Assembly (NCBI GenBank): GCA_002869565.1
Contig: PKUJ01000023.1
Coordinates: 96,052 to 160,051 of the forward strand
DNA length: 64,000 nt
Source of the DNA: Arcobacter sp.
GTDB lineage: Bacteria; Campylobacterota; Campylobacteria; Campylobacterales; Arcobacteraceae
Reading direction: 5' to 3'
Shown: positions 50,749 through 60,185 of the stretch, one piece after another
How the letters are laid out: every line of letters begins with the position of its first letter
Numbering within the stretch: position 1 is the stretch's first letter
Notes under the pieces: model-generated
What the model was told of the DNA's origin: nothing
The model's database searches: none
What the model saw: only the letters and a program-made list of their open reading frames with translations
Program-made: the position numbers and the translations under genes

Positions 50749-51750
50749 ATGATAAAAAGAGAATTTCTACAAAAACACAAAGCAATTAATTTTAAGTTTT
50801 ATCAAAATGTTGATGATTTTGTAGTTGAAGAACAACCAATAAAATTTGCAGGTCGTGGAAATTTTATAATTGCAAAAATCAAAAAAAGACAACTTGGAAC
50901 TTGGGATTTAATTGAGAGTTTAGGGCGAGGTCTTCAAGTTTATGAAAATGAACTTGGATATGCTGGGCTAAAAGATAAAAATGCAACAACAACGCAGTAT
51001 ATTTCTATTCCAAAAAAATATTCAAAAGATTTGAAACATTTTAAACATAATAAAATAGAGATTTTAGAAACAACACTTCATGGCTCAAAATTAAATATTG
51101 GTGATTTAGAGGGAAATAGATTTGAAATAAATCTTCATGAAGTAAAAATGGAAGATGTTGGAAAAATAGAAAAACTTCTAAAACAAATCTCAAAAGTAGG
51201 GATGCCAAACTATTTTGGGTTTCAAAGATTTGGACATGATGGTGCAGAAAATCTTGAAAAAGCAAGAAAATATATTTATGAAGATTTGATTATTAAAGAT
51301 AGAAAAATATCTAAAATGTTAGTCTCTGCTTATCAAAGTGATTTTTTCAATAAGTGGTTAGTTGAGAGATTAAGTATATCAGGAAACTCTTTTAAAGCTC
51401 TATCAGGAGATGTTTTTAGAGAGTATTCAAAAGATAAATTTTTTACACCAAAAAATCTTACAGAGATTATCCTAAAAGATTTTGAAGATAAAAAAATAGT
51501 GCCAACAGGACTTTTACCTGGACGACAAGCTTTTAGATCTATGAGAGAAGCTAGGGAGATTGAAGAGAAATATGATGATACTTATATCCAAGAAAAAGGT
51601 TACAGGCGTGATGCAATAGTTTACCCAAAAGACGTAAGTGTAAATTATAATAAACAAACTGAAAAATGTAAATTAAAATTCACCTTACCAAAAGGTTCTT
51701 ACGCAACTGTATTGATTGAAAATATTGCAAATAGGAATCTAAAAGCTTAG
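50749..51750 (+). CDS. truD: tRNA pseudouridine synthase D
   Basis: A 333-residue TruD enzyme that converts U13 of certain tRNAs to pseudouridine. The catalytic Asp is in YAGLKDKNATT (about residue 77), and FQRFGHDGAENLEKA, AYQSDFFNKWL and the late GRRDAIV-type segment (GYRRDAIVYP) are family features. The RNA-binding insertion domain is present, so it is full length. Its stop codon lies within the stem of the terminator at 51729-51762. Confidence 0.92.
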   Translation: MIKREFLQKHKAINFKFYQNVDDFVVEEQPIKFAGRGNFIIAKIKKRQLGTWDLIESLGRGLQVYENELGYAGLKDKNATTTQYISIPKKYSKDLKHFKHNKIEILETTLHGSKLNIGDLEGNRFEINLHEVKMEDVGKIEKLLKQISKVGMPNYFGFQRFGHDGAENLEKARKYIYEDLIIKDRKISKMLVSAYQSDFFNKWLVERLSISGNSFKALSGDVFREYSKDKFFTPKNLTEIILKDFEDKKIVPTGLLPGRQAFRSMREAREIEEKYDDTYIQEKGYRRDAIVYPKDVSVNYNKQTEKCKLKFTLPKGSYATVLIENIANRNLKA

Positions 51751-51762
51751 ATTCCTATTTTA
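51729..51762. terminator. Bidirectional terminator between truD and nirD
   Basis: A 14-bp stem (51729-51742 with 51747-51760) and 4-base loop, with AAATAGG and CCTATTT at the ends. The TAG of truD is part of the 3' arm. It sits between two convergent genes and can end both transcripts. Confidence 0.75.
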
Positions 51763-51768
51763 ATAAAT

Positions 51769-52077
51769 TTAAAGACTAAGATATAAAAAATCACCCTCTA
51801 TTTTAGTTTCATAAACATTCGTACAACCGCTATCATTTCCTAGAGCTTCACCACTAGCTAAATCAATATCCCAGTTGTGTAAAGGGCAGGTAACCACTGA
51901 TTCGTGAACTAGTCCTTCACTTAATTTTCCTTGTTTATGTGGGCAGATATTGTTAATTGCAAAAATATAACCAGATTTTGTTTTAAATAAAGCAATCTCC
52001 TCTTCCCCAATTATGACTTTTCGTGATCCCATTAATGGAATTTCATTTGCTTCTATTATTTTTATCCAGTTTGCCAT
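51769..52077 (-). CDS. nirD: Nitrite reductase small subunit NirD
   Basis: A 102-residue Rieske-type protein with both cluster motifs intact, CPHKQG and CPLHNWDID (Cys-x-His and Cys-x2-His). The Rieske cluster delivers electrons within NADH-dependent assimilatory nitrite reductase. It overlaps nirB by one base. Confidence 0.9.
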   Translation of the reverse strand: MANWIKIIEANEIPLMGSRKVIIGEEEIALFKTKSGYIFAINNICPHKQGKLSEGLVHESVVTCPLHNWDIDLASGEALGNDSGCTNVYETKIEGDFLYLSL

Positions 52078-54542
52078 TATATTGTTTCCTTTGCTTCATA
52101 GTTTGGTAAATTTTCAGTGTCTATTACGATTGGATTAAACTCTTTTGTAAATCCATCTTCTATAGCTTTTGCCCAAGGGTCAACTTGTGCAGATTTTTGT
52201 GATTCATCAAATGAAGCTGCGTACATGGCTCTTTTTTTATCATCAAATAAAACTTCTTTTACATACTCTAATCCAACTCTTTCAATCCAATGAGCTGTTC
52301 TTTCTAAATAGAAAGCATCTTCTCTATAAAATTGCATATATGCTTTTACCATTTCAAAAAGTTCTTCATCTGTTTCTACTTTACATAAGAAGTCTGTGAC
52401 TCTAACTTTGATACCACCATTTCCTGCAACGTGTATTTCCCAGCCTGAATCAACACCTATTATTCCAAAGTCTTTGATTGTAGCTTCTGCACAGTTTCTT
52501 GGACATCCTGATACTGCTATTTTATATTTATGTGGTGTCCAACTACCCCAAGTTAGTTTCTCAATTTGTACACCCATATCCATAGCATCTTGTGTTCCAA
52601 ACCTACACCACTGGTTACCAACACAAGTTTTAACTGTTCTAAGTCCTTTTGCGTAGGCTTGACCTGATACAAAACCTGCGTCATTTAAGTCTTTCCACAT
52701 AGGTTCAAGTTGTTCTTTTTTAACTCCAAGCATATCAAGTCTTTGACCACCTGTGAATTTTACAGTTGGAACATTATATTTAACAGCAATATCTGCCATA
52801 TCTTTTAGTTCTTTTGGGGATGTTAATCCTCCCCAGATTCTAGGAACTACTGAATAGGTACCATCTTTTTGAATATTTGCAAATACTCTATCATTTACAA
52901 GTGCAGAACGTTTATCATTTTTATATTTATCGTCGTTGTATTTAACTAATAAATAGTAGTTGATTGCTGGTCTACATTTAACACAACCATCTTCAGTTTT
53001 CCAGTTAAGTTTTTTGAACACTTCATATACATTGTTAAAATCATTTGTATTGATTGTCTCTTTGATTTCTTTGTGACCCACATCACAACAATCACAAATA
53101 CCTTCAACTGTATTGTTATATTCGTCACCTAATGTATTTACTAAAATTTGTTCAACTAAACCTAAACATGAACCACAAGAAGCTCCAGCTTTTGTACAAG
53201 ATTTTACATCACCTAAGGTCTTTAAATCTTTATCTTGAATAGCTGTTACAATAGAACCTTTGCAAACTCCATTACAGCCACAAACTTCTTCATCGTCACT
53301 CATAGCATTTACATCATTGCCACCGTGACCTGCATCTCCTGAAAGTGCAGATTTACCAAAAAGAATTTTTGTTCTTAAATCAGATATATCTGTATGCTCT
53401 TTTAAAAGTTTTAAATACCAAGAAGCATCAGCTGTATCTCCATAAAGTACAATACCTATAATTTTGTTTTCATATATCACAAGTTTTTTATAAATACCAG
53501 CTTTTTCATCTAGTAAGATTAGTTCTTCTGTAGTTTCATCACCTAGATAATCTCCTGCTGAAAATAAATCAACTCCTGAGATTTTTAATCTAGTTGATAA
53601 GGTAGAACCTTCATAAGCTTCAGTTTCATGTCCAGATAGTTTTTTAGCACAAACTTTAGCTTGTTCATATAGTGGTGCGACAAGTCCATAGGTATTTCCT
53701 TTATGTTCTACACACTCTCCAATCGCAAATATTGATTCATCGCTTGTTTGTAAAAAATCATTTACTGTAATACCTTTTTTTGTTTCAAGTCCAGCACTAA
53801 CTGCAAGTCCAGTATTGGGAATAATTCCTGTTGCAAAAACTACAATATTTGATGAAACTATACTTCCATCACTAAAAGTTACGCTTTCAACACTTTCTCT
53901 TCCTAGAATTTGTGTTACAGTTGTATTTAGTTTAAACTCTATACCATAAGATTCTAGATTTTTTTGAAGAAGTCTTCCTCCTGTAGTATCTAGTTGTTGA
54001 GATAAAATAGAACCACTTCTATGTACAAGAATTGTTTTGATTCCATGCATTGCTATACCATAAGCAGCTTCAAGACCAAGTAATCCTCCTCCAACAACTA
54101 CAGCAGTTTTCTTTTTATCTATAGTATCCATGATAATATCTACATCTTTTTTTGTTCTAAAAGCTATTACGTTGTTTAATTCACTTCCTACTGTTTTAGG
54201 AACAAAAGGATTAGAACCTGTAGCAATAAGAAGTTTGTCATATGAAACTTCTTTTCCACTTTCGCTTGTGATTGTTTTAGATTCTTTATCTATAGATACA
54301 ACTTTATCACCTTTATGTAAGGTAATATGGTGTTCGTCATACCAAGATTGGTGATTTATTATTGTCTCTTCAAATGTCTTTTCTTGAGATAGAATATATG
54401 AAAGCATGATTCTATTATAGTTTACATATGGCTCATCGCCAAAAACTGTAATATCATACTTCTCTTTTGTAATATCTAATAAGTTTTCAACAGTACGTAG
54501 TCCACTCATTCCATTACCAATTATTATTAGTTTCTCTTTCAC
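52077..54542 (-). CDS. nirB: NAD(P)H-dependent nitrite reductase large subunit NirB
   Basis: An 821-residue enzyme that reduces nitrite to ammonia in the cytoplasm. Domains: FAD/NAD(P)-binding reductase (1-400; GNGMSGLRTVE and VVVGGGLLGLEAAYG), two BFD-like [2Fe-2S] domains (CGCNGVCKG with CTKAGASCGSC, then CDCCDVGHKEI), then the sulfite/nitrite reductase core with the siroheme-[4Fe-4S] ligands in CVGNQWCRFG and GCPRNCAEA. Length is standard. It is followed by nirD and belongs to the nitrogen-assimilation region. Confidence 0.93.
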   Translation of the reverse strand: MKEKLIIIGNGMSGLRTVENLLDITKEKYDITVFGDEPYVNYNRIMLSYILSQEKTFEETIINHQSWYDEHHITLHKGDKVVSIDKESKTITSESGKEVSYDKLLIATGSNPFVPKTVGSELNNVIAFRTKKDVDIIMDTIDKKKTAVVVGGGLLGLEAAYGIAMHGIKTILVHRSGSILSQQLDTTGGRLLQKNLESYGIEFKLNTTVTQILGRESVESVTFSDGSIVSSNIVVFATGIIPNTGLAVSAGLETKKGITVNDFLQTSDESIFAIGECVEHKGNTYGLVAPLYEQAKVCAKKLSGHETEAYEGSTLSTRLKISGVDLFSAGDYLGDETTEELILLDEKAGIYKKLVIYENKIIGIVLYGDTADASWYLKLLKEHTDISDLRTKILFGKSALSGDAGHGGNDVNAMSDDEEVCGCNGVCKGSIVTAIQDKDLKTLGDVKSCTKAGASCGSCLGLVEQILVNTLGDEYNNTVEGICDCCDVGHKEIKETINTNDFNNVYEVFKKLNWKTEDGCVKCRPAINYYLLVKYNDDKYKNDKRSALVNDRVFANIQKDGTYSVVPRIWGGLTSPKELKDMADIAVKYNVPTVKFTGGQRLDMLGVKKEQLEPMWKDLNDAGFVSGQAYAKGLRTVKTCVGNQWCRFGTQDAMDMGVQIEKLTWGSWTPHKYKIAVSGCPRNCAEATIKDFGIIGVDSGWEIHVAGNGGIKVRVTDFLCKVETDEELFEMVKAYMQFYREDAFYLERTAHWIERVGLEYVKEVLFDDKKRAMYAASFDESQKSAQVDPWAKAIEDGFTKEFNPIVIDTENLPNYEAKETI

Positions 54543-54699
54543 TTTAATTCCTTTTATATCTTCTCTTTTTATTATTGCAAAAAATCTATATCCTTTATAA
54601 AAAAAGTTGTATAAATAATGTTCAATAAACTTAATTTTAAATAAAAATATAGCTATTTATAAACTATGAGTTAGTAAATAGTGTCAATAATGCTTAAAA

Positions 54700-56433
54700 T
54701 TACATTAAATTATTTAAAATTAAAATTATTACTATCCCTGCTAAAATAAAAGATGTGCTTCGCCAAAATAGAATAGGGTTTCTTTCTAATAAAGCTGGTT
54801 TTTCACGATTTAAAAATTTTTGATTAGGATGATGTAAATCATAAATAAACTCTGATAATTCAGAATATCTATCATTTGGATCAATTGCCAATGCTTTTTT
54901 AAGAGTTTCATCAACCCAAAGAGGAACTAAATTCTCATCTTCATATGAAAGAGGCTCATATTTTAATTTTTTCTGCGATTTTTCTGTATTACATTTAGCT
55001 ACATTTGTTCCGTAAGGAAATCTACCTGAAATCATTTGGTAAGCAATTACTCCTAAAGAAAAAATATCTGAACGATTTGTTCCTATATATCCCATAAAGT
55101 ACTCAGGAGCAGAGTATAAAGCTGTTCCTTGCAGATAATCTTGTTCTATAATTGAATTAATATCTTGTATTCCTTCAACTCTTGTAGAGCCAAAGTCTAT
55201 AATTTTTATTGAACCTGTGGCATCAATTAAAATATTTTCAGGTCTAATATCTTGATGTAACATTTCAAGTTTATGAAAGGCAAAAAGACCTTTTGTTATT
55301 TGGTCTATAATATTTCTTACTTTTTCAAGTTTTGGATTTGGGTTATCTCTTAGCCACTGAGTAAGTGTTTGTCCTTCAATATACTCTGTTACATTATATA
55401 AGTAGTTTTGTTTTCTAGTTTGTAAGAAAGATTTTACAACATAGGCATTATTGATTTTTTTTGCAATCCAATCTTCAAGCATAAATCTTTCAAGATAAGC
55501 TTTGTCATTTTGTAAATCAGTTGATGGAATTTTTAGTACCACTGTAGTTTCACTTTCATCATCTTGTGCAAGATAAACGTGGCTTCTAGGACTTGAACTT
55601 AAACTTCTAATAATAGTATATCCATCAAATTTATCTCTAGCTTCCAATATAGGAGGAAGAGGTTTTTCTTCAAGTTGTTGCTTTATCTCTTTTAAATCTT
55701 TATTTGGAATATTATCAACTCTTATTATTTGAACAGTAAGATTATCATTACTTCCATTCTCTAGTGCTGTATCTACAAGTAGTTTAGTAAGTTTTTCATA
55801 ATCATTTGAGTATTTTTCTAAACTATTCAAAATAAATTTATTTTCAACAAATTCATAAACACCATCTGTCATAAGTAAAAAAATATCATCTTTTTCAATG
55901 GCAATTGAATCGTAATCAATTGTAAGCTGAGAATCCATTCCCATAGCACGGCTTAAATAACTTTTATCACTTGATACCCAAACTCTATGGTCTTCTGTAA
56001 GTTGTTCTATTTTGTTATCTCTAACTCTATAGATTCTTGAATCACCAATATGGAAGATATGTGCAGTTGTAGATTTTAAAATTATTGAACTTAGAGTACA
56101 TATATACCCTTTGTCTTTGTTTGAGGAATGTATACTTTGTTTTGTTTGTGAATAAAGCCAAGAGTTGGTTGCTGTCAAAATTCTGCTGACTGATTTTTTA
56201 ACAGACCAAGTCTGGGAGGTACAATAGTAATCTTCTAAAAAGGAATTTACGGAAATTTTACTAGCTATATCACTTACTTGACTACTACTTATACCATCAG
56301 CTAGAGCTATTGCAATACCTTTGTATTTTAATAAATGCTCATTTGGTACATAAATACCATGAAAGTCCTGGTTGACTTCTTTAGTGCCTTTAGTAGAGTA
56401 TTGAGCGATTGTTACTTGTAAACTATTTTTCAT
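54700..56433 (-). CDS. PP2C phosphatase / Ser-Thr kinase fusion with C-terminal membrane helix
   Basis: A 577-residue fusion. Residues 1-235 are a PP2C phosphatase with acidic metal residues in NQDFHG, ALADGISSS, MTDGVYE and NDNLTVQ. About 270-535 is a protein kinase: VVLKIPS, HQDIRPENILID (HQD in place of HRD), IIDFGSTR and DIFSLGVIAYQM. One transmembrane helix (SFILAGIVIILIL) ends it. Such fusions occur beside nitrate/nitrite assimilation genes in many proteobacteria, where they are presumed to adjust the pathway; the target is unknown. The position between nirB and cynS fits. AGGTT-type ribosome site only weakly visible. Confidence 0.85.
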   Translation of the reverse strand: MKNSLQVTIAQYSTKGTKEVNQDFHGIYVPNEHLLKYKGIAIALADGISSSQVSDIASKISVNSFLEDYYCTSQTWSVKKSVSRILTATNSWLYSQTKQSIHSSNKDKGYICTLSSIILKSTTAHIFHIGDSRIYRVRDNKIEQLTEDHRVWVSSDKSYLSRAMGMDSQLTIDYDSIAIEKDDIFLLMTDGVYEFVENKFILNSLEKYSNDYEKLTKLLVDTALENGSNDNLTVQIIRVDNIPNKDLKEIKQQLEEKPLPPILEARDKFDGYTIIRSLSSSPRSHVYLAQDDESETTVVLKIPSTDLQNDKAYLERFMLEDWIAKKINNAYVVKSFLQTRKQNYLYNVTEYIEGQTLTQWLRDNPNPKLEKVRNIIDQITKGLFAFHKLEMLHQDIRPENILIDATGSIKIIDFGSTRVEGIQDINSIIEQDYLQGTALYSAPEYFMGYIGTNRSDIFSLGVIAYQMISGRFPYGTNVAKCNTEKSQKKLKYEPLSYEDENLVPLWVDETLKKALAIDPNDRYSELSEFIYDLHHPNQKFLNREKPALLERNPILFWRSTSFILAGIVIILILNNLM

Positions 56434-56444
56434 ACTATGTAACC

Positions 56445-56485
56445 TTAATGGAGATTAATAAGGGGTGTAAATTAGTCTCCATTAA
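56445..56485 (-). terminator. Hairpin between cynS and the PP2C-kinase gene
   Basis: TTAATGGAGA (56445-56454) pairs perfectly with TCTCCATTAA (56476-56485) around a 21-base loop. It directly follows the cynS stop and could act as a partial terminator that lowers kinase expression. No clear T-run follows, so the call is modest. Confidence 0.45.
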
Positions 56486-56490
56486 AACTA

Positions 56491-56931
56491 TTACCAAGAT
56501 TTATATGGTAAAAATTTTCCATTCATGGTAATTATTACTCTATCCCCAGCTGGATTTTTTTCTTTGTCAATATCCATTGAAAAATCAATAGCACTCATAA
56601 TTCCATCACCAAATTTTTCACCGATAATTTCTTTGATTGTATCTCCATAAACTCCAACAACTTCATAAAATCTATAAACTACTGGATCATTTGGAACAGT
56701 TTTATCCCACTCTTTATATGGAAACTCTAATAATGCTTTTTCAACATCTTTTCCAAGCTTTAAAACTTTACAAAGTTTTTTAGCAGGCTCTTTTTGTAAA
56801 CTATTTTTTCCTAAACAAGCTGAAGTTAGAAAAACTGAACCTAAGCCAACTTTTGAAGCTATATTTTCCCAAGTTAGACCTAGCTCTTTTTTTGCAATTA
56901 TAATTTCTTCTGTCATTTCTAATTTAGTCAT
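56491..56931 (-). CDS. cynS: Cyanate hydratase (cyanase)
   Basis: A 146-residue cyanase that converts cyanate and bicarbonate to ammonia and CO2. The N-terminal half is the HTH-like dimerisation domain. The C-terminal catalytic part shows the Arg, Glu and Ser of the active site in VYRFYEVVGVYGDTIKEII and GIMSAIDFSMDI, and ends in the typical GKFLPYKSW. It is transcribed after the channel gene and before the kinase gene, giving a further ammonia source. Confidence 0.95.
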   Translation of the reverse strand: MTKLEMTEEIIIAKKELGLTWENIASKVGLGSVFLTSACLGKNSLQKEPAKKLCKVLKLGKDVEKALLEFPYKEWDKTVPNDPVVYRFYEVVGVYGDTIKEIIGEKFGDGIMSAIDFSMDIDKEKNPAGDRVIITMNGKFLPYKSW

Positions 56932-56949
56932 ATTTTTTCCTTTTTTTAA

Positions 56950-56977
56950 ACTTTATAGGCTTTTTAGCCTATAAAGT
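56950..56977 (-). terminator. Hairpin between the channel gene and cynS
   Basis: A perfect 12-bp stem (56950-56961 with 56966-56977) and TTTT loop, starting 7 bases after the stop of the channel gene. It could attenuate transcription into cynS. Confidence 0.55.
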
Positions 56978-56984
56978 ATCTATT

Positions 56985-57815
56985 TTAAGCAGCTTTAGCT
57001 TTTGTATTTAAAACTCTTTTTGGAGAAGTTTTTATGTGTGTTGAATATAAAGTAAGTCCAACAAATAATAGACCACCTACTAAGTTACCTAAAGCAACTG
57101 GTAATTCATTCCATAATAAATAATCGGAAATTGTAAAGTTACCACCCATGATTAATGAGAATGGAAATAAAAACATATTTACAATAGAGTGTTCAAATCC
57201 CATAAAGAAGAACAGCATAATTGGCATCCACATTGCTAAGGCTTTACCAGTAACAGAAGTTGAAACCATAGCCCCTACAACGCCCATTGAAACCATCCAG
57301 TTACATAACATAGCTCGAATAAATACAGTTATCCAACCATCAAGACCATGGGCTGCGTAACCTAAAGTTCTAGCTTCACCAATACCTGCAACTTTTTTAG
57401 CAATTGCTCCACCTTCAGTATTAAACCCATAGGTAAAAATAAAAGCCATCATAAATGCAACAGTTAAGGCACCAAGTAAATTTCCAAGTGCAACTAATCC
57501 CCAGTTTCGTAAAACTTGATTTGTTGTAACTCCAGCTCTTTTATCAAGCCAAGCTAAAGGAACTAACATAAATACACCAGTTAGTAAGTCAAACTTCATT
57601 AAGTACAACATAATGAATCCAACAGGGAATAAACAAGCTCCTAAAATTGGAGAACCTGATTTCATTGCAACTGTGATTGCAAAAACTGCTGCAAGTGCTA
57701 ATATTGCTCCTGCCATATATGCTCTAATAACAGTATCTTTTGTAGACATGTAAACTTTTGATTCTCCTGAATCAACCATTTTCGTAACAAATTCAGATGG
57801 TTCTAAATAAGCCAT
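56985..57815 (-). CDS. Formate/nitrite transporter family channel (NirC-like)
   Basis: A 276-residue protein with six transmembrane helices in the FNT arrangement. The pore His is in FEHSIVNMF and the preceding half-helix motif in LMKFDLLTGVF; NWLVS-type sequence appears as CNWMVSMG. Given nirB, nasA-like and cynS as neighbours, nitrite (or cyanate) uptake is the likely job rather than formate. The start at 57815 follows AAGGAG; an upstream TTG/ATG extension of 14 codons lacks such a site. Confidence 0.88.
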   Translation of the reverse strand: MAYLEPSEFVTKMVDSGESKVYMSTKDTVIRAYMAGAILALAAVFAITVAMKSGSPILGACLFPVGFIMLYLMKFDLLTGVFMLVPLAWLDKRAGVTTNQVLRNWGLVALGNLLGALTVAFMMAFIFTYGFNTEGGAIAKKVAGIGEARTLGYAAHGLDGWITVFIRAMLCNWMVSMGVVGAMVSTSVTGKALAMWMPIMLFFFMGFEHSIVNMFLFPFSLIMGGNFTISDYLLWNELPVALGNLVGGLLFVGLTLYSTHIKTSPKRVLNTKAKAA

Positions 57816-57977
57816 AAATACTCCTTCAATTTGTATATAATTTTTTGATGTGAGCATTAAATCAGAATAAGTGAGGAAAAAAATAGGATTTTTGAGAATT
57901 TATGTATAAATAGTATACAAAGACAAAAATGTAAACTGTTTATAAAATTTTATAATTACATTAAAAAAGGAAGCATT

Positions 57978-59516
57978 ATTCGAAAATCAATAATATATCT
58001 ATTTGTATTTTTTATACTCTCTTTATTTCTGTTAATTGGAAATACTATTAAAAATTCATATACAATTCAAGAGAATCTTTTGAGTGAAAGTTTAAAGAGT
58101 AAAGCAGAGGCAATCTTTAATCTTATTGTTGATATGAGGCATTGGAATGCCCAGTTTAATGGAGTTTATGTTAAAACAGAAGATTTAGCACCTAATCCAT
58201 ATTTAAAACCTAACTTTATAAAATCAAAAAATGATGAAACTTTAGTCTGGATAAATCCAGCATTTATGACAAGAATGATTTCTGATATTGCAAGTTTAAG
58301 AGATGGTTTTACATTAAAAATTACAAGTAATAAGCTTATTAATAAAAATAATGCACCTGATAAATTTGAAAAAAAAATTTTGGATAGATTTGATAAAAAT
58401 ACGGAAGTCCCATATTATTGGAGTTTGGAAGATAATACTTTTAGATTTGTTGGAGCACTTAAAACTGAAAAAGATTGTCTTAAATGTCATTCCAAACAAG
58501 GATATAAAGTAGGTGATGTAAGGGGTGGAATTTCTGTAACTTTTGATGCCAAAAAAGAGTTTACTCAACTTGAAGAGATAAATAAAGATAAAGAACAAAC
58601 AATAATATTTCTTGTGATTGCGGCAATTGGTTCTATTTTGACATTATTGATATATCAAACTATGCAAAGAAATGATGAAAGAAAAATCTCAAATTTGAAT
58701 GAAACATTGGAAATAAAAGTAAAAGAGTTAGATGAGTTTAATCAGACTCTACATAACAAAGTAAAAGAAGAAGTTGTAAAACAAAGAGAGAAAGAAAATC
58801 TTCTGATCCAACAATCAAAAATGGCAGCAATGGGAGAGATGATTGGAAATATAGCCCACCAATGGAGACAACCAATAAGTGCAGTAAGTGCAATTATGAT
58901 GAATATAAAATGGACAGCAATTGAGCAAGGAGCTGACAAAAACTTTTTAGATGATAGAATGAAAGAGGCTAATGAACAATTAAAATATATGTCACAAACT
59001 ATAGATGATTTTAGAACATTTTTTAAACCAAATAGAGAGAAAGAGTATTTTGACTTAAAAGCTGAGGTTAAAAAAGCTTATCATATTTTACAAGCTTCTT
59101 TAGAAAACCAAAATATAAATCTTCAAATATATTCTAAAACACAGTTAACAGCTTATGGATATGCAAATGAATTTTCACAAGTTGTATTAAACATTATCTC
59201 AAATGCAAAAGATGTATTAATAGAACGAGAAATACAAACTCCAAAAATAGAAATACATTTGTCAAAAGATGAAGATAATATATATTGTGAGATAAAAGAT
59301 AATGGTGGAGGAATTAAAAAAGAGATTATTGAAAAAGTATTTGAACCATATTTTACAACAAAAGAGGGGCATGGTACAGGAATTGGTCTTTATATTTCAA
59401 AAGAGATTATTCATAAACATATGAAAGGAACTTTAAAAGTTGAAAATATAAAAGATGGAGTAAATTTTATAATTTCTATTCCACTTGTAAAGGAGAAACG
59501 TATTGGAAATTCTTAA
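57978..59516 (+). CDS. Sensor histidine kinase with Tll0287-like (DUF3365) heme domain, likely ATT start
   Basis: The frame beginning at an ATT (57978) after AAGGAAGC gives 512 residues. It includes an N-terminal transmembrane helix (SIIYLFVFFILSLFLLIG) that a start at the TTG at 58080 would lose. Next come a periplasmic DUF3365 domain with a CxxCH heme motif (DCLKCHSKQ, about residue 167), a second helix (about 195-215), a coiled coil, the H box MGEMIGNIAHQWRQP, and ATPase motifs (IISNAKDVL, DNGGGI, GTGIGLYIS). No in-frame ATG or GTG precedes the helix. It probably senses redox state or a gas and phosphorylates the adjacent regulator. Confidence 0.82.
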   Translation: MRKSIIYLFVFFILSLFLLIGNTIKNSYTIQENLLSESLKSKAEAIFNLIVDMRHWNAQFNGVYVKTEDLAPNPYLKPNFIKSKNDETLVWINPAFMTRMISDIASLRDGFTLKITSNKLINKNNAPDKFEKKILDRFDKNTEVPYYWSLEDNTFRFVGALKTEKDCLKCHSKQGYKVGDVRGGISVTFDAKKEFTQLEEINKDKEQTIIFLVIAAIGSILTLLIYQTMQRNDERKISNLNETLEIKVKELDEFNQTLHNKVKEEVVKQREKENLLIQQSKMAAMGEMIGNIAHQWRQPISAVSAIMMNIKWTAIEQGADKNFLDDRMKEANEQLKYMSQTIDDFRTFFKPNREKEYFDLKAEVKKAYHILQASLENQNINLQIYSKTQLTAYGYANEFSQVVLNIISNAKDVLIEREIQTPKIEIHLSKDEDNIYCEIKDNGGGIKKEIIEKVFEPYFTTKEGHGTGIGLYISKEIIHKHMKGTLKVENIKDGVNFIISIPLVKEKRIGNS

Positions 59517-60183
59517 AAAGCTTAAAGAAAAAACTATATTACTTGTGGAAGATGAGCAGATTATTAGAAATAATATTGCTTCTATGTTGAAGTTCTTTTT
59601 TAAAGAGGTTTATACAGCTATTGATGGCTTTGATGGAGTAGATAAATATGAAGAGCATCTTCCTGATATTGTGATGACAGACTTGAAAATGCCGGTTATG
59701 AATGGCTTTGAATTTATAAAAGAACTGAAAAAAAGGTCAAGCTCAGCTTATACAATGATAGTCTCAGCTCATACAGATACGGAACTTTTAATAGATGCAA
59801 TTCATAATGGAGTTGATAGATATATAATTAAACCAGTAACAGAAGATGAATTATTTGAAGCTTTTGAAGCATATTTAACAAAGTTAGATAAAGTAGTTCC
59901 CAAAATAGTTAATTTATCTTCTTCTATAACAATTGATTTGGATAAACACTTAGTAAAAGTAGGAAAAGAAGAACTTCATTTAAATAAAAAAGAGACACAG
60001 CTTTTAACTCTTCTTTGTAAAGATGCTAACAAAACAATTACTTATGAAGAGATAGAGTATCAAATGTGGGGAAGTGATTCTATGAGTTTGGCAGCAATTA
60101 GAAGTGTCGTAAGAGATTTAAGAAAAAAAATAGGGCAAGAGTATGTTATAAATGTTTCAGGTACTGGTTATAGGATGAAGTAG
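59503..60183 (+). CDS. OmpR-type response regulator
   Basis: A 226-residue regulator. The receiver domain shows LLVEDEQ, the phospho-acceptor Asp in IVMTDLKMPVMNGFEF (about residue 60) and the Lys in IIKPV. The winged-helix DNA-binding domain (about 140-226) has KKETQLLTLLCKD, RSVVRDLRKKIG and GTGYRMK. The TTG start follows AGGAG 7 bases upstream and overlaps the end of the kinase gene by 14 bases, so the two form a two-component pair. Likely targets are nearby nitrogen genes (inference). Confidence 0.9.
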   Translation: MEILKKLKEKTILLVEDEQIIRNNIASMLKFFFKEVYTAIDGFDGVDKYEEHLPDIVMTDLKMPVMNGFEFIKELKKRSSSAYTMIVSAHTDTELLIDAIHNGVDRYIIKPVTEDELFEAFEAYLTKLDKVVPKIVNLSSSITIDLDKHLVKVGKEELHLNKKETQLLTLLCKDANKTITYEEIEYQMWGSDSMSLAAIRSVVRDLRKKIGQEYVINVSGTGYRMK

Positions 60184-60185
60184 GT

